A stretch of 64,000 nucleotides of DNA from Rhodocyclaceae bacterium. GTDB lineage: Bacteria; Pseudomonadota; Gammaproteobacteria; Burkholderiales; Rhodocyclaceae. The notes beneath the pieces were generated by a model, which was not told where the DNA came from, searched no databases, and was given only the letters and a program-made list of their open reading frames with translations. Shown piece after piece: positions 17,158-26,044 of this stretch (position 1 is the first letter of the stretch; each line of letters opens with the position of its first letter). Both the position numbers and the translations under genes were made by a program. The stretch spans positions 868,001 to 932,000 of the forward strand of contig JADJEF010000020.1 in the NCBI GenBank assembly GCA_016702335.1, read 5' to 3'.

Positions 17158-18825
17158 ATGAATGAACTGCTTTACAGCAATATTTCGCTCGCCACAATTG
17201 CGCTGGCAATTTCGGCGGCAGCCTTGCCCAAAATTCGCCGACGCCTGCGTCTCTCCCGCGCCAAACACCCCTCCCTCGCCGGCCACTCGCGCATGGCCAA
17301 GCGCTTCGCGCGCCTGATCCCCGGCTACAGCTATGACGAAGCCGGCTTCTTTGGTTCCGACCTTGCGCCAGCAGACATCCAGCGCGCGCGCCAGCGCGGC
17401 TTTGTCCGGCTGGCGACGGCGCTGCAACTGCGCTCGCCCACATCTCTGGCGCTGAGCACTGAAGCGGCGACCTATGTTCCCGACATGAAGTTTGTCGCGC
17501 GCTACCGCGTGCCCTTTCAGTACAGCGCTTATCTGAACCAGCACCTGCGCCTGAGCAGCTTTCTGACCAAAGCAGAAGGCGTAATGCTGGAAGACCTCGA
17601 TGGTCAGCGCTATTTCGATCTTGCCGGCTCCTATGGCGTCAACGTTTTCGGGGTCGATTTTTATCGGTCTTGCCTCGATGAGGCGGCGCAATGCGCACGC
17701 GCGCTCGGTCCCGTCCTCGGTGCCTATCACCCGGTGCTTGCCGACAACGTAAAACGGCTTGCCGAAATTTCCGGGCTCGGCTCCATCTCGTTTCACATGT
17801 CGGGCACCGAAGCGGTAATGCAAGCCGTGCGCCTTGCCCGCTACCACACCGGCAAAACACATCTGGTCAGATTTTGCGGGGCGTATCACGGCTGGTGGGA
17901 AGACGTTCAACCCGGCATCGGCAACCCGCTGCCCCCGCGCCAGACCTATACGCTGGCAGACATGAGCGAACGCTCGCTCAACGTCTTGCGCACGCGCAAT
18001 GACATTGCCTGCGTCCTGGTCAACCCGCTTCAGGCCCTGCACCCGAATGCCAACGCGCCGGGCGACTCGTCACTGGTCGACAGTGGCCGCAGCGCGAAGT
18101 TTGAGCGCGAGGCCTATTCCGCCTGGCTACAGCAACTGGCACAGGTCTGCAAGGAGCGCGGCATCGTGTTCATCCTTGATGAAGTGTTTCTCGGCTTTCG
18201 CCTGGCACGCGGCGGCGCACAAGCGTATTTCAAGGTGCGCGCCGATATGGTGACTTACGGCAAAACTCTGGGCGGCGGGTTACCCGTCGGCGTGGTTTGC
18301 GGCAGACCGGAACTGATGCAGCGCTACCGCGATGCCAGACCGGCAGACATCTGCTTTGCCCGTGGCACGTTCAATTCGCACCCGTACGTCATGGCCGCCA
18401 TGAATGCGTTTTTGCAGCGGATCGACAACGACGCTATTGGCCAGATTTACGAAGCTGCCGATACCGTATGGAATCAGCGGCGTGACCAGTTCAACCTGGC
18501 CATGGAACACGCCACTCTGCCGGTACGCGCCACCAACCTGCAGTCGATCTGGACACTGGGCTACACGCAGCCATCGCGTTACAACTGGATGCTGCAGTTC
18601 TACCTGCGCGAGCAGGGGCTGATGCTCAGTTGGGTCGGTACCGGTCGCCTGATATTCAGTCTCAGCTATACCGATGCCTTGTTCGCCGAGGTCCTGCAAC
18701 GCTTTGTCGCAGCAGCACAGCAGATGCAGGCCGACGGTTGGTGGCACCCTAGCGGCCAAACCAACAAATTGATCCGGCGCAGTCTGTTGCTGGAGATGCT
18801 CAAACGCCGGAGGGGTGGTTCCTGA
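17158..18825 (+). CDS. Class III PLP-dependent aminotransferase with N-terminal membrane helix
   Basis: About 555 residues. Start chosen at 17158 because TTGGAGGT lies eight bases upstream. Residues 5-25 (YSNISLATIALAISAAALP) form a likely membrane anchor, then a basic stretch. The catalytic domain resembles glutamate-1-semialdehyde aminotransferases: HMSGTEAVMQAVRLAR (PLP phosphate site), GAYHGWWEDVQPG, FILDEVFLGFRLARGGAQ, and TYGKTLGGGLPVGVVCG with the PLP lysine. It is too long and too divergent to be HemL. Substrate is unknown. Its neighbours psd and ugd suggest lipid or envelope amine chemistry, which is inference only. Confidence 0.82.
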   Translation: MNELLYSNISLATIALAISAAALPKIRRRLRLSRAKHPSLAGHSRMAKRFARLIPGYSYDEAGFFGSDLAPADIQRARQRGFVRLATALQLRSPTSLALSTEAATYVPDMKFVARYRVPFQYSAYLNQHLRLSSFLTKAEGVMLEDLDGQRYFDLAGSYGVNVFGVDFYRSCLDEAAQCARALGPVLGAYHPVLADNVKRLAEISGLGSISFHMSGTEAVMQAVRLARYHTGKTHLVRFCGAYHGWWEDVQPGIGNPLPPRQTYTLADMSERSLNVLRTRNDIACVLVNPLQALHPNANAPGDSSLVDSGRSAKFEREAYSAWLQQLAQVCKERGIVFILDEVFLGFRLARGGAQAYFKVRADMVTYGKTLGGGLPVGVVCGRPELMQRYRDARPADICFARGTFNSHPYVMAAMNAFLQRIDNDAIGQIYEAADTVWNQRRDQFNLAMEHATLPVRATNLQSIWTLGYTQPSRYNWMLQFYLREQGLMLSWVGTGRLIFSLSYTDALFAEVLQRFVAAAQQMQADGWWHPSGQTNKLIRRSLLLEMLKRRRGGS

Positions 18826-18838
18826 GCGGCGCCCTCTT

Positions 18839-20005
18839 TCAGTCGCGCCCGAACAAGTCGCGGGTGTAAACCTTGTCGGCCACATCACTCAGGATGTCTG
18901 TGTGCCGGTTGGCGATGATGACGTCGGCCAGGCGCTTGAATTCATCCAGATCCGTGACGAGGCGTGAGTTGAAGAACGTAGCGTCGGGTAATGCCGGCTC
19001 ATAAATAATGACTTCGATTCCCTTGGCCTTGATGCGCTTCATGATGCCCTGAATTGACGAGGCACGGAAGTTGTCCGACCCGGCTTTCATGATCAGCCGA
19101 TACACGCCAACCACCTTGGGGTTACGTTTGACGATGCTCTGGGCAATGAAGTCTTTGCGCGTGGTGTTGGCATCGACGATGGCATTGATCAGGTTTTGCG
19201 GCACATCGCGGTAATTGGCGAGCATCTGCTTGGTGTCTTTGGGCAGGCAATAGCCGCCGTAGCCAAATGAGGGGTTGTTGTAGTGGTTGCCAATGCGCGG
19301 ATCAAGGCACACACCATCGATAATCTGCCGGGTATCGAGCCCGTGAGTGGCGGCGTAGGTGTCCAGTTCATTGAAGTACGCTACGCGCATGGCGAGGTAG
19401 GTATTGGCAAACAGCTTGATGGCCTCGGCTTCGGTGCTATCGGTGAAGAGCAGCGGGATATCCTGCTTGACGGCCCCTTGCCGGAGCAAGCCGGCAAATA
19501 CTTCGGCACGCGGCGAACGCTCGCCGACGACAATGCGCGAGGGATGCAGGTTGTCATGCAGCGCCCTGCCCTCGCGCAAAAACTCGGGTGAAAAAATCAG
19601 GTTGTCGCAGCCAAAGCGCTCGCGTGCCTTGACGACATAGCCTACCGGCACGGTGGACTTGATGACCATGAGCGCCGCCGGATTGATTGACAGCACATCG
19701 GCAATGACTGCCTCGATTGACCCCGTATTGAAGTAGTTGGTTTCCGGGTCGTAGTCGGTCGGCGTGGCGATGATGACGAATTCCGCGCCGACGTACGCCT
19801 CATGTTTGTCGAGCGTGGCGCGAAAGTTCAGCGGCTTGTTGCGCAGGTAATCTTCAATATCGCCATCCTCAATCGGCGACTCCCTGCGATTGAGCATCGC
19901 CACCTTCTCGGGGATGATGTCGAGGCAGACGACTTCGTTGTGCTGAGCGAGCAGCACGCCATTGGAAAGGCCGACGTAGCCGGTACCGGCAATTGCAATT
20001 TTCAT
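18839..20005 (-). CDS. ugd: UDP-glucose/nucleotide-sugar 6-dehydrogenase
   Basis: A 388-residue enzyme started at the ATG at 20005 (MKIAIAGTGYVGLSNGVLL, the NAD-binding Rossmann motif). Other family marks are KSTVPVGYV, FSPEFLREG and GYGGYCLPKDTKQ with the catalytic Cys. It oxidises UDP-glucose to UDP-glucuronate in two NAD-dependent steps. It is the third gene of a probable operon with the glycosyltransferase at 20.8-22.1 kb and the Mpo1-like gene, so UDP-glucuronate may feed that glycosyltransferase. A strong hairpin lies 41 bases upstream of the start. It converges on the aminotransferase gene. Confidence 0.93.
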   Translation of the reverse strand: MKIAIAGTGYVGLSNGVLLAQHNEVVCLDIIPEKVAMLNRRESPIEDGDIEDYLRNKPLNFRATLDKHEAYVGAEFVIIATPTDYDPETNYFNTGSIEAVIADVLSINPAALMVIKSTVPVGYVVKARERFGCDNLIFSPEFLREGRALHDNLHPSRIVVGERSPRAEVFAGLLRQGAVKQDIPLLFTDSTEAEAIKLFANTYLAMRVAYFNELDTYAATHGLDTRQIIDGVCLDPRIGNHYNNPSFGYGGYCLPKDTKQMLANYRDVPQNLINAIVDANTTRKDFIAQSIVKRNPKVVGVYRLIMKAGSDNFRASSIQGIMKRIKAKGIEVIIYEPALPDATFFNSRLVTDLDEFKRLADVIIANRHTDILSDVADKVYTRDLFGRD

Positions 20006-20045
20006 TGGAAACTCTGATGGGGTAAGCAGGAAGCGCGCGCGTTGG

Positions 20046-20083
20046 GGCATTTTCACACCGGCACAGGCCGGCGTGAAAATGCC
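20046..20083 (-). other. Strong intercistronic hairpin upstream of ugd
   Basis: A 17-base inverted repeat with one G-T mismatch: GGCATTTTCACACCGGC (20046-20062), loop ACAG, then its complement (20067-20083). Flanking GCGTT and AACGC can extend it. No T-run follows on either strand, so it looks like an mRNA-stability or attenuating hairpin between the Mpo1-like gene and ugd rather than a simple terminator. Confidence 0.7.
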
Positions 20084-20121
20084 AACGCTTGCAACGGGCA
20101 CAATTCGAAGTCTAAGCCCGC

Positions 20122-20727
20122 TCAGGCATGCTGGCCATGCTGCGGATCAATCATTTCGCCGCGCAACAACTGCAATGGCGCCTTGCGATAGAGCAGCGCA
20201 TCATGGAACGGGTCGCTGAGTATCTTGGCCATCCAGACCAATCCGGTTTGCACATCGCGAATGAAGAACAAATGCACGGTGCGGAATAGCAGGCCGGCGA
20301 TACCCAGAACCAGCCAAAGCGCACCGACCGAGCGTAGATACCCTTGGCTCACGACCGATTCGGGCAGCAACCCGAAGAGGTCGGCACTGATGGCGATGAG
20401 CAGTGGCGCGCTCGCCCAGATCGCAATCAAAACCACCTTGCGCTCCAGGTTGTAGCCCACCTTGATGTTTTCCTTGTGCTCGTGACTTGCCTGATTGACG
20501 TGATCGTAGCCCTTGGGTTCAAAGAAAAAATGCCCGGCCTGCCGGGTCGACATGGAAAACAGCCACCCTATCAGCGCCGCACCGATAGGGTCGGAGAAAA
20601 ACAGCCCGTAGGCATACAGAAAGCTCAAGGCACTGATGAAATGCAGACTTTGGTTGATACGACTGTGATGGTAGTAGCGGTGGTCGTCCCAACGCTGCTG
20701 TTTCAATGCTTCCATAAAGCGGCTCAT
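20122..20727 (-). CDS. Multi-pass membrane protein, tentatively Mpo1/DUF962-like
   Basis: A 201-residue protein started at 20727, where GGAG precedes the ATG by six bases. It has about four hydrophobic segments and a His-rich pattern: YYHHSRINQSLHFIS near the N-terminus, then GHFFFEPKGYDHVNQ and ASHEHKE. The H-x-N-H-F-I start and the G-H-x-F-x-E segment recall Mpo1/DUF962 proteins, where the yeast member is an iron-dependent dioxygenase of fatty-acid alpha-oxidation. The match is by eye and weak. Position between a lipid-type glycosyltransferase and ugd suggests a lipid substrate. Confidence 0.55.
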   Translation of the reverse strand: MSRFMEALKQQRWDDHRYYHHSRINQSLHFISALSFLYAYGLFFSDPIGAALIGWLFSMSTRQAGHFFFEPKGYDHVNQASHEHKENIKVGYNLERKVVLIAIWASAPLLIAISADLFGLLPESVVSQGYLRSVGALWLVLGIAGLLFRTVHLFFIRDVQTGLVWMAKILSDPFHDALLYRKAPLQLLRGEMIDPQHGQHA

Positions 20728-20828
20728 ATGATCTCCATTGTTTGCGTAGAAGTGCGAAAAGACTCCGGTCATTACCCTGCCCATGCCAACCAACACCAGG
20801 AGGTGGGCTCTCCTGTCGTGCAAGCGCG

Positions 20829-22064
20829 TTACGTCTGTGCCGGAGCCCGCAAGGGCAGGCGTGTGGCCTCAACTGGCGGGGCGATCATCGGCACCTGACC
20901 GGACGCCTGGCGCAGGATCTCGCCCATTGATTGATGAATGTTGCTCCAGCTCAGCGGCGCGGCGGCCGTCGTTGCCGCGTGTTGAAAGTCGGACTGCTGC
21001 GCACCCTCGCCCACCGCCGCCGCCAAACGGCAGGCAGCAGAAAGGAAGTCATCTTCGTTGCCTGGCTCGGCCAGCCAGCCATTGACGCCGCTGCACACCA
21101 ACTCCGCCGCTGCGGCATAGCGGTACGCGACGACCGGCAGACCACACGCCAGTGACTCGCTGACCACATTGCCAAAGGTCTCTGTCAGGCTGGGGAACAC
21201 GAACATGTCGGCGGAGGCATAGTGCGCGGCAAGATCATCACCGTGCCGCATTCCGGCAAAGATGGCGTCAGGAACTGCGCTTTCCACCTGCCCGCGCAAC
21301 GGTCCGTCACCGACAAAAATCAAGCGTGCGTCCGGGCAGGCAAGGCGGATCTCGTTAAACGCGCGCACCGCCAGAGCAATGTTCTTCTCGGCCGCAATGC
21401 GGCCCACATAGGCCACCGCCAGGCCACCCGGCTTGATGCCCCATTGGCGCCGCAAGGCGTCGCTACGCCGACTGGCTGCGAACGTATTCATATCCACACC
21501 GCGGGAAACCACCTGCACATTCCGGTAGCCCTGCTGGCGTAAATCCTGGGCCAGCGTGGGCGTGGGCACCAGCGTGCATACGCTGCGGTTGTGCAGACGG
21601 CGCATGTACGACGAAATAATGCGGCTGAGCAGCCCCAGCCCGTAGTGACCGCTGTAGCTCTGAAAATTGGTATGGTACTCACTGACTACCGGGATGCCCA
21701 GCGCGTCGGCAGCGCGCACGGCTGCCCAGCCCAAGGGGCCCTCGGTCACGACTTGCACGACATCCGGCCGACGGCGCCGCCAGTGCGCCTTCATCAACCC
21801 AACCGCGGGCATGCCAAACTGCATGCCGGGATAGCGGGGTATGGAAAAGCCGCGCACCAGCATTTCGGCAGGGGCACCCCGTGGGGCCTCAATCCTAACG
21901 CCCAGCCTGGCGTTCTTGTCGCTGGCCTGCCGGGGGCGAATGAGGTCGACCGAATCGCCGCGCTGCAATGCGCCATCCACCATTTTTGCGATGGTCCTCG
22001 CCACACCGTTGACTTCCGGCGGGTAGGTTTCGGTGACTACGGCGATGCGCAAGCCTGTGTCCAT
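20829..22064 (-). CDS. GT4-family glycosyltransferase, lipid-glycosyltransferase-like
   Basis: A 411-residue GT-B fold enzyme started at 22064 (MDTGLRIAVVTETYPPEVNGVARTI). The N-terminal motif and VISEYHTN-type acceptor region (VVSEYHTNFQSYSGHYGLG) resemble bacterial diacylglycerol glycosyltransferases such as SqdX, PimB-like enzymes and Agt. The C-terminal half has VAYVGRIAAEKN, FVGDGPLRGQVE and the E-x7-E donor motif in SLTETFGNVVSESLACG. With ugd downstream, UDP-glucuronate is a plausible donor and glucuronosyl-diacylglycerol a plausible product; this is inference. It is paralogous to the glycosyltransferase at 60.5-61.7 kb. Confidence 0.82.
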   Translation of the reverse strand: MDTGLRIAVVTETYPPEVNGVARTIAKMVDGALQRGDSVDLIRPRQASDKNARLGVRIEAPRGAPAEMLVRGFSIPRYPGMQFGMPAVGLMKAHWRRRRPDVVQVVTEGPLGWAAVRAADALGIPVVSEYHTNFQSYSGHYGLGLLSRIISSYMRRLHNRSVCTLVPTPTLAQDLRQQGYRNVQVVSRGVDMNTFAASRRSDALRRQWGIKPGGLAVAYVGRIAAEKNIALAVRAFNEIRLACPDARLIFVGDGPLRGQVESAVPDAIFAGMRHGDDLAAHYASADMFVFPSLTETFGNVVSESLACGLPVVAYRYAAAAELVCSGVNGWLAEPGNEDDFLSAACRLAAAVGEGAQQSDFQHAATTAAAPLSWSNIHQSMGEILRQASGQVPMIAPPVEATRLPLRAPAQT

Positions 22065-22091
22065 GCTCGTCTTTCGTAATGTAACGGTGAG

Positions 22092-22125
22092 ACTTTGGCG
22101 CGCGACTATTACGGGCACATGTCGG
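22092..22125 (-). promoter_or_regulatory. Weak candidate PHO box upstream of the GT/Mpo1-like/ugd operon
   Basis: On the minus strand, CCGACAT (22119-22125) and CCGTAAT (22108-22114) are four bases apart. The hexamer ten bases further on, CAAAGT, is a poor -10. Spacing fits the other sites but half-sites and -10 are weaker. Confidence 0.35.
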
Positions 22126-22227
22126 GCGCATTGCGTTTTTGTTGCACCAAAATGTCGATGGATGTAACAATCAGTTCCGCGTCGCGTCGCGTCGTATCGT
22201 GCCACTTGTCACCGTCACCGTCCCCGA

Positions 22228-22950
22228 ATGGAACCCATGCCCCGACAGACCATGTATGCCAGCAAGGATCGACTGATCATCCTCGACGCTGACGGCACCA
22301 TCATCGATGCCTTTTCTACCCTGGAAGCCGCGTTCGCGCAGCACGGCATGAAACTGGGCGACCTCGACCGCTTTCAGAAGCGGCACAACGTGTTCAAGTA
22401 CCTGGGCGGCATCAAGGAGTTTCCCGGCAATGTGGCCAAGCATCTGGGCAAAGGCGGCCGCAAGGCCCTGCTCGATACGCTGACCGCGGCCTATCGCGAA
22501 TCCGCCACCATGTTTCCGGGCACCCCCGAACTCATTCGCGATCTTGTCAGCTCGCGCGGGGTGCGCGTCGGTCTGGTTACGCGCAATATCACGCACGAAC
22601 CGGCCGTTACACTGGGCCAGCTGTTCCGACGGCATGACATTGATATTACGTCACTGGATTTCGTGCATTACCTCTCGTTGAAACAGGAGAAGTCAGACTT
22701 CTTTCAATCATCACTGACAGAATCGGGGCTGAATCCTGCTCGCGCCCATGCTTGCGGAGATGAGCATCGTGACTACCGTGCCGCCATGCTGGCAGGCATG
22801 TCGCCGCTCATCGCATCGTACGGTTTTGAAAGCCGCCAGCGCCTGACAGAGAAATTTGCCATTCCCGCGGCCGTGATTGCCGATACGCCCGACGAACTGT
22901 GCGCGCGTATCCGGCATACCTTCGATCTGCCGGAAATCGCAGCGGGCTAG
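22228..22950 (+). CDS. HAD-superfamily phosphatase, phosphoglycolate phosphatase-like
   Basis: Up to 240 residues; starts at 22228, 22237 and 22252 are all possible and none has a clear ribosome site. HAD motif I is LIILDADGTIIDAF with the nucleophile and acid aspartates; motif II lies near GLVTRN, motif III lysine near SLKQEKSD, and motif IV is ACGDEHRDY. A helical cap lies between residues about 25 and 95. Substrate is unknown; the family dephosphorylates small phosphoesters in the cytosol. It is divergent from the glycosyltransferase gene. Confidence 0.78.
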   Translation: MEPMPRQTMYASKDRLIILDADGTIIDAFSTLEAAFAQHGMKLGDLDRFQKRHNVFKYLGGIKEFPGNVAKHLGKGGRKALLDTLTAAYRESATMFPGTPELIRDLVSSRGVRVGLVTRNITHEPAVTLGQLFRRHDIDITSLDFVHYLSLKQEKSDFFQSSLTESGLNPARAHACGDEHRDYRAAMLAGMSPLIASYGFESRQRLTEKFAIPAAVIADTPDELCARIRHTFDLPEIAAG

Positions 22951-23020
22951 TCGCCCACAGAGGATTGCAGCGGGAACGACCCGCCGATGCATGCCGGCTT
23001 CCAGCGTGGCGCTGAAGGCG

Positions 23021-23054
23021 ATGTCATACAACTGTCGCCTTCGTTGCTGACAAT
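23021..23054 (+). promoter_or_regulatory. Putative PHO box and -10, upstream of the response-regulator HD-GYP gene
   Basis: ATGTCAT (23021-23027), four bases, CTGTCGC (23032-23038), exactly ten bases, then GACAAT (23049-23054). The ATG is at 23091. The same GACAAT hexamer occurs at the pstS and tatT sites. Confidence 0.72.
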
Positions 23055-23090
23055 TTGCGCCTGTCAACAACCACAGCGTCACTCGCGACC

Positions 23091-24689
23091 ATGAACGACT
23101 TGAACGATGACTTCATCCTGATTGAGGATGACGAAGAGTGTGTCAGCCCCCCCATCGCAGCCGACTCGGGCCCGGTATGGAAAGTCGTCATTGTTGATGA
23201 CGAAGAGGGTATCCATGAAGTCACGCGCCTGGTGCTGCGCCGCTTCGTCTTCGAGGGTGCGCCAATCAAATTGTTGCATGCCCACTCGGGCGCGGAAGCC
23301 CGGCAATTGATGGCGGCTCACCCCGATGCGGCGATGATGCTGCTTGATGTCGTGATGGAATCCGACACCGCAGGGCTTGAGGTAGCGCACTATGTGCGGC
23401 ACGTGCTCAAGAACCATATGGTGCGCATTGTGCTGCGTACCGGCCAGCCCGGTTCAGCGCCCGAAGAATCGGTCATCGCAAACTACGATATCAACGACTA
23501 CAAGGCAAAGACGGAGCTGACAGCGCGCAAGCTGACAACACTCATGTTTTCTTGCCTGCGCGGCTATCGTGACCTGCGCCGTCTTGAGGAAAACAAGCGC
23601 GGACTGGAGCAAATCATCCGCTCGTCCGCCGACCTCAACCGGCATATGACAATCGATAGTCTTTCCGCCGGCATCCTTGAGCAACTTGATACTCTGCTCA
23701 ACCTGCGCGGTACGCTGCTCGCCGATTCCGGCTGTGGCAGCGTCACGGCGATACAGTCCGACACTCACGAACTGCGCGTCGTTGCGGGCACCGGCAGCTT
23801 TGAGGAAAACGTTGGCCAGCCCATCGAGACGGTGTTGCCTGCTGACGCGCAGCGCTATCTCACTGACTGGCTGACCTCCGCCGATGAACGTCTGGTGCAG
23901 GTCTGGGATGACAAATGCCTGGGCCTGTTTCGCAGCGCCAAAGGGGAAAACCGTGTGGTCTTCCTGAACGGCTTCGCAGCGCAGAGTGATTTCGATACCT
24001 ACCTGATCAAGCTGTACCTGAGCGCTGTCGGCGAATCGATCGACAACCTGCTCTTTCACGAGGAAATCAACGAAGCGCAGCGCGAGCTGGTCTATCGGCT
24101 GGGCGACACCATCGAGCGTAGTGTTCCAGGCTCAGGGCAGCACCTGAAATGCGTTGCGGAAATGAGCTATCGCCTGGCTCAACTCGCTGGCATGTCAGAG
24201 CGCGACGCGCTACGTCTCAAGACTGCCTCGCCTACCCATGATTTGGGTGTGATCGGTGTGTCCGACACCATCTTGAATAAGCCCGAGGCGCTCGATGAGC
24301 GCGAATGGCAGCAGGTGCACCGCCACCCCTCGATTGGGCACGACTTGCTCCGCGACTCGAATCAGACCATCGTGGCCATGAGTGCCGGTATCGCGCTTGA
24401 GCACCACGAACGCTGGAACGGAGACGGCTACCCGGCGGGCAAGCGTGGCGATGAAATTCATCTCGGCGCACGCATCATCGCCCTGATTGATGCCTACAAC
24501 GCGCTGTGCCAGTCGCGGGCCTACCGCCAGGCTTGGCCCGTGGACCGCATTGTGGCCGAATTGCAAGCACAAAGTGGCGAGCACTTCGACCCGGCTCTGG
24601 TCAGTCTGTTCATTGACAACCTCGACAGCTTCGAGAAGATTCGCCGTGAGTGCAGTGAGAGCGAGTGCTCTGACGCTGCGCCAGCCTGA
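23091..24689 (+). CDS. Response regulator with DUF3369 and HD-GYP output
   Basis: A 532-residue cytosolic protein started at 23091 (MNDLNDDFILIEDDEE). The receiver domain (about 25-150) has VVIVDDEEGIHEV and the phospho-acceptor in MMLLDVVMES. DUF3369 spans about 165-330. The HD-GYP domain has THDLGVIGVSDTIL, HPSIGHDLL, LEHHERWNGDGYPAGKRG and IIALIDAYNALC, so the metal and GYP residues are present and c-di-GMP hydrolysis is expected. A histidine kinase follows after 31 bases and is the likely partner. Confidence 0.92.
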   Translation: MNDLNDDFILIEDDEECVSPPIAADSGPVWKVVIVDDEEGIHEVTRLVLRRFVFEGAPIKLLHAHSGAEARQLMAAHPDAAMMLLDVVMESDTAGLEVAHYVRHVLKNHMVRIVLRTGQPGSAPEESVIANYDINDYKAKTELTARKLTTLMFSCLRGYRDLRRLEENKRGLEQIIRSSADLNRHMTIDSLSAGILEQLDTLLNLRGTLLADSGCGSVTAIQSDTHELRVVAGTGSFEENVGQPIETVLPADAQRYLTDWLTSADERLVQVWDDKCLGLFRSAKGENRVVFLNGFAAQSDFDTYLIKLYLSAVGESIDNLLFHEEINEAQRELVYRLGDTIERSVPGSGQHLKCVAEMSYRLAQLAGMSERDALRLKTASPTHDLGVIGVSDTILNKPEALDEREWQQVHRHPSIGHDLLRDSNQTIVAMSAGIALEHHERWNGDGYPAGKRGDEIHLGARIIALIDAYNALCQSRAYRQAWPVDRIVAELQAQSGEHFDPALVSLFIDNLDSFEKIRRECSESECSDAAPA

Positions 24690-24720
24690 CTCCGCTCCGG
24701 CTCATCACTGACTCGGTGCC

Positions 24721-25956
24721 ATGGCAGGCTCCGCCCCCGCATCGGCCAGCAACCTTGCCATGCCCTTGACTCTCGGCTCGCTGCCCGGCAGCGAGGCATC
24801 GATCAGGGTCGACGCGCTCGGTCACGAGCTGCGTGATCGCTTCACCGAGCGACCTGAGCTCCCTGGTTTGGTGGTGGTCATGGACGATGGCAAGCCGGCA
24901 GGTCTGGTATCGCGGCGGCGACTGATGGAGCTGTTCAGCAAACCCTATCGCGTCGAGCTCTACAGTGCGCGCAGTGCCCGTACCCTGCTGAAGGAATTTG
25001 GTGGCGAACCCGAGGTTTTCGCGGAAGACATGTTGATAGACGATGCGGCGCGGGTGATCGCCCAACGCGCCCCGGAGGATTTCTCAGATCCAGTGATTGT
25101 GCGCCGCCATGACCACAGTTTGCAGGTGATCGACAGCCAAGTACTGTTCAGTGCCCTGGCGCAGGGCTACGCAACCCAATACCGTGAGTTGCAGCTGGCG
25201 CAGGAATCCATTATCGAGAACGAGAAGCTCGCGTCACTGGGCCGCCTCGTCGCTGGCATTGCGCACGAAATCAACACCCCGCTGGGCATCGGCATCACCG
25301 CTGTATCAGCCATCATCGACGAAGAAGCCAAGCTCTCGGAACACGTCGACAGCGGTGCCATCAAACGCTCCGACATCCGGCAGTCGCTCAGCGACATTCG
25401 GCAACTGGGCGAGACTGCCCAGCGCACCCTTGACCATGCCGCCGAGCTGGTACGCAGCTTCAAGCAGGTCGCCGCCGACCAGACGTCCGAGACACGCCGC
25501 ACCTTCGATCTTGGCGAAGAATTGGGCCATATCGCCAATAGTCTCTCCGCCAGCGTGCGCAAGGCGGGTTTTCCTCTCCGCTTGGTGGAAGGCGAGGCCA
25601 TCGAAATGGATTCCTACCCGGGGGCCATTACCCAAATAATCACCAATCTGGTCATGAATGCCGCGCTGCATGCCTTTGATCACCGCGCCGGCGGAGAAGT
25701 GCGCATCGACTACACCCGCGGGCGCCCTGGTCAGGTTGAAATACGTGTCAGCGACAATGGCAAGGGGATCGCCGCCGAGCAACTGGAGCGCATTTTCGAG
25801 CCGTTCTACACCACGCGGCGCGGCAGTGGTGGTACCGGACTGGGGCTCTCGATTGTCCATAATCTGGCTCGCGCTACCCTCGGCGGCAGCATCAGCGTGC
25901 ACTCTGCGGTGGGCAGCGGCACACGCTTTACCTTGCAGATTCCTCTGAGCTCGTAG
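24721..25956 (+). CDS. Cytosolic histidine kinase with CBS-like N-terminus
   Basis: A 411-residue soluble kinase. The first ~150 residues (LVVVMDDGKPAGLVSRRRLMELF; FSDPVIVRRHDHSLQVI) look like a CBS-pair sensor, similar in style to the N-terminus of the GGDEF protein at 15 kb. The kinase core has NEKLASLGRLVAGIAHEINTPLG (H-box), NLVMNAALHAFD (N-box), VSDNGKGI and GGTGLGLSIVHNL. No membrane helix is seen. It probably phosphorylates the response-regulator HD-GYP protein just upstream (31 bases). Confidence 0.88.
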   Translation: MAGSAPASASNLAMPLTLGSLPGSEASIRVDALGHELRDRFTERPELPGLVVVMDDGKPAGLVSRRRLMELFSKPYRVELYSARSARTLLKEFGGEPEVFAEDMLIDDAARVIAQRAPEDFSDPVIVRRHDHSLQVIDSQVLFSALAQGYATQYRELQLAQESIIENEKLASLGRLVAGIAHEINTPLGIGITAVSAIIDEEAKLSEHVDSGAIKRSDIRQSLSDIRQLGETAQRTLDHAAELVRSFKQVAADQTSETRRTFDLGEELGHIANSLSASVRKAGFPLRLVEGEAIEMDSYPGAITQIITNLVMNAALHAFDHRAGGEVRIDYTRGRPGQVEIRVSDNGKGIAAEQLERIFEPFYTTRRGSGGTGLGLSIVHNLARATLGGSISVHSAVGSGTRFTLQIPLSS

Positions 25957-26002
25957 GTAAACCGGTCCCGCCCCTCCCCCCACCGAGGCAAATAAGGTGT
26001 CC

Positions 26003-26029
26003 ACAAGTCGGCGCTGGTGACACGGCGCC
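26003..26029 (-). repeat. Dispersed 27-base repeat, copy 5 (intergenic)
   Basis: Minus-strand core ACCAGCGCCGACTTG preceded by GCCGTGTC. A partial inverted partner (GGTGTCCAC on the plus strand just to the left) can pair with GTGTCACC. It lies 16 bases before the first PHO half-site of the CheA-like operon. Confidence 0.78.
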
Positions 26030-26044
26030 GGTCGCGTCCTGCGA

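Noticed and set aside
17113..18042. 309-codon minus-strand frame opposite the aminotransferase
   Set aside because: Exact antisense of conserved PLP-binding motifs; shadow frame.
20046..20083. Hairpin before ugd as a Rho-independent terminator
   Set aside because: No T-run follows on either strand; kept as an intercistronic hairpin of unknown role.
22172..22190. GCGTC tandem pentamer before the HAD gene as a PHO-like site
   Set aside because: Period is 5, not 11, half-sites lack the GTCA core ending, and no consistent -10 follows.
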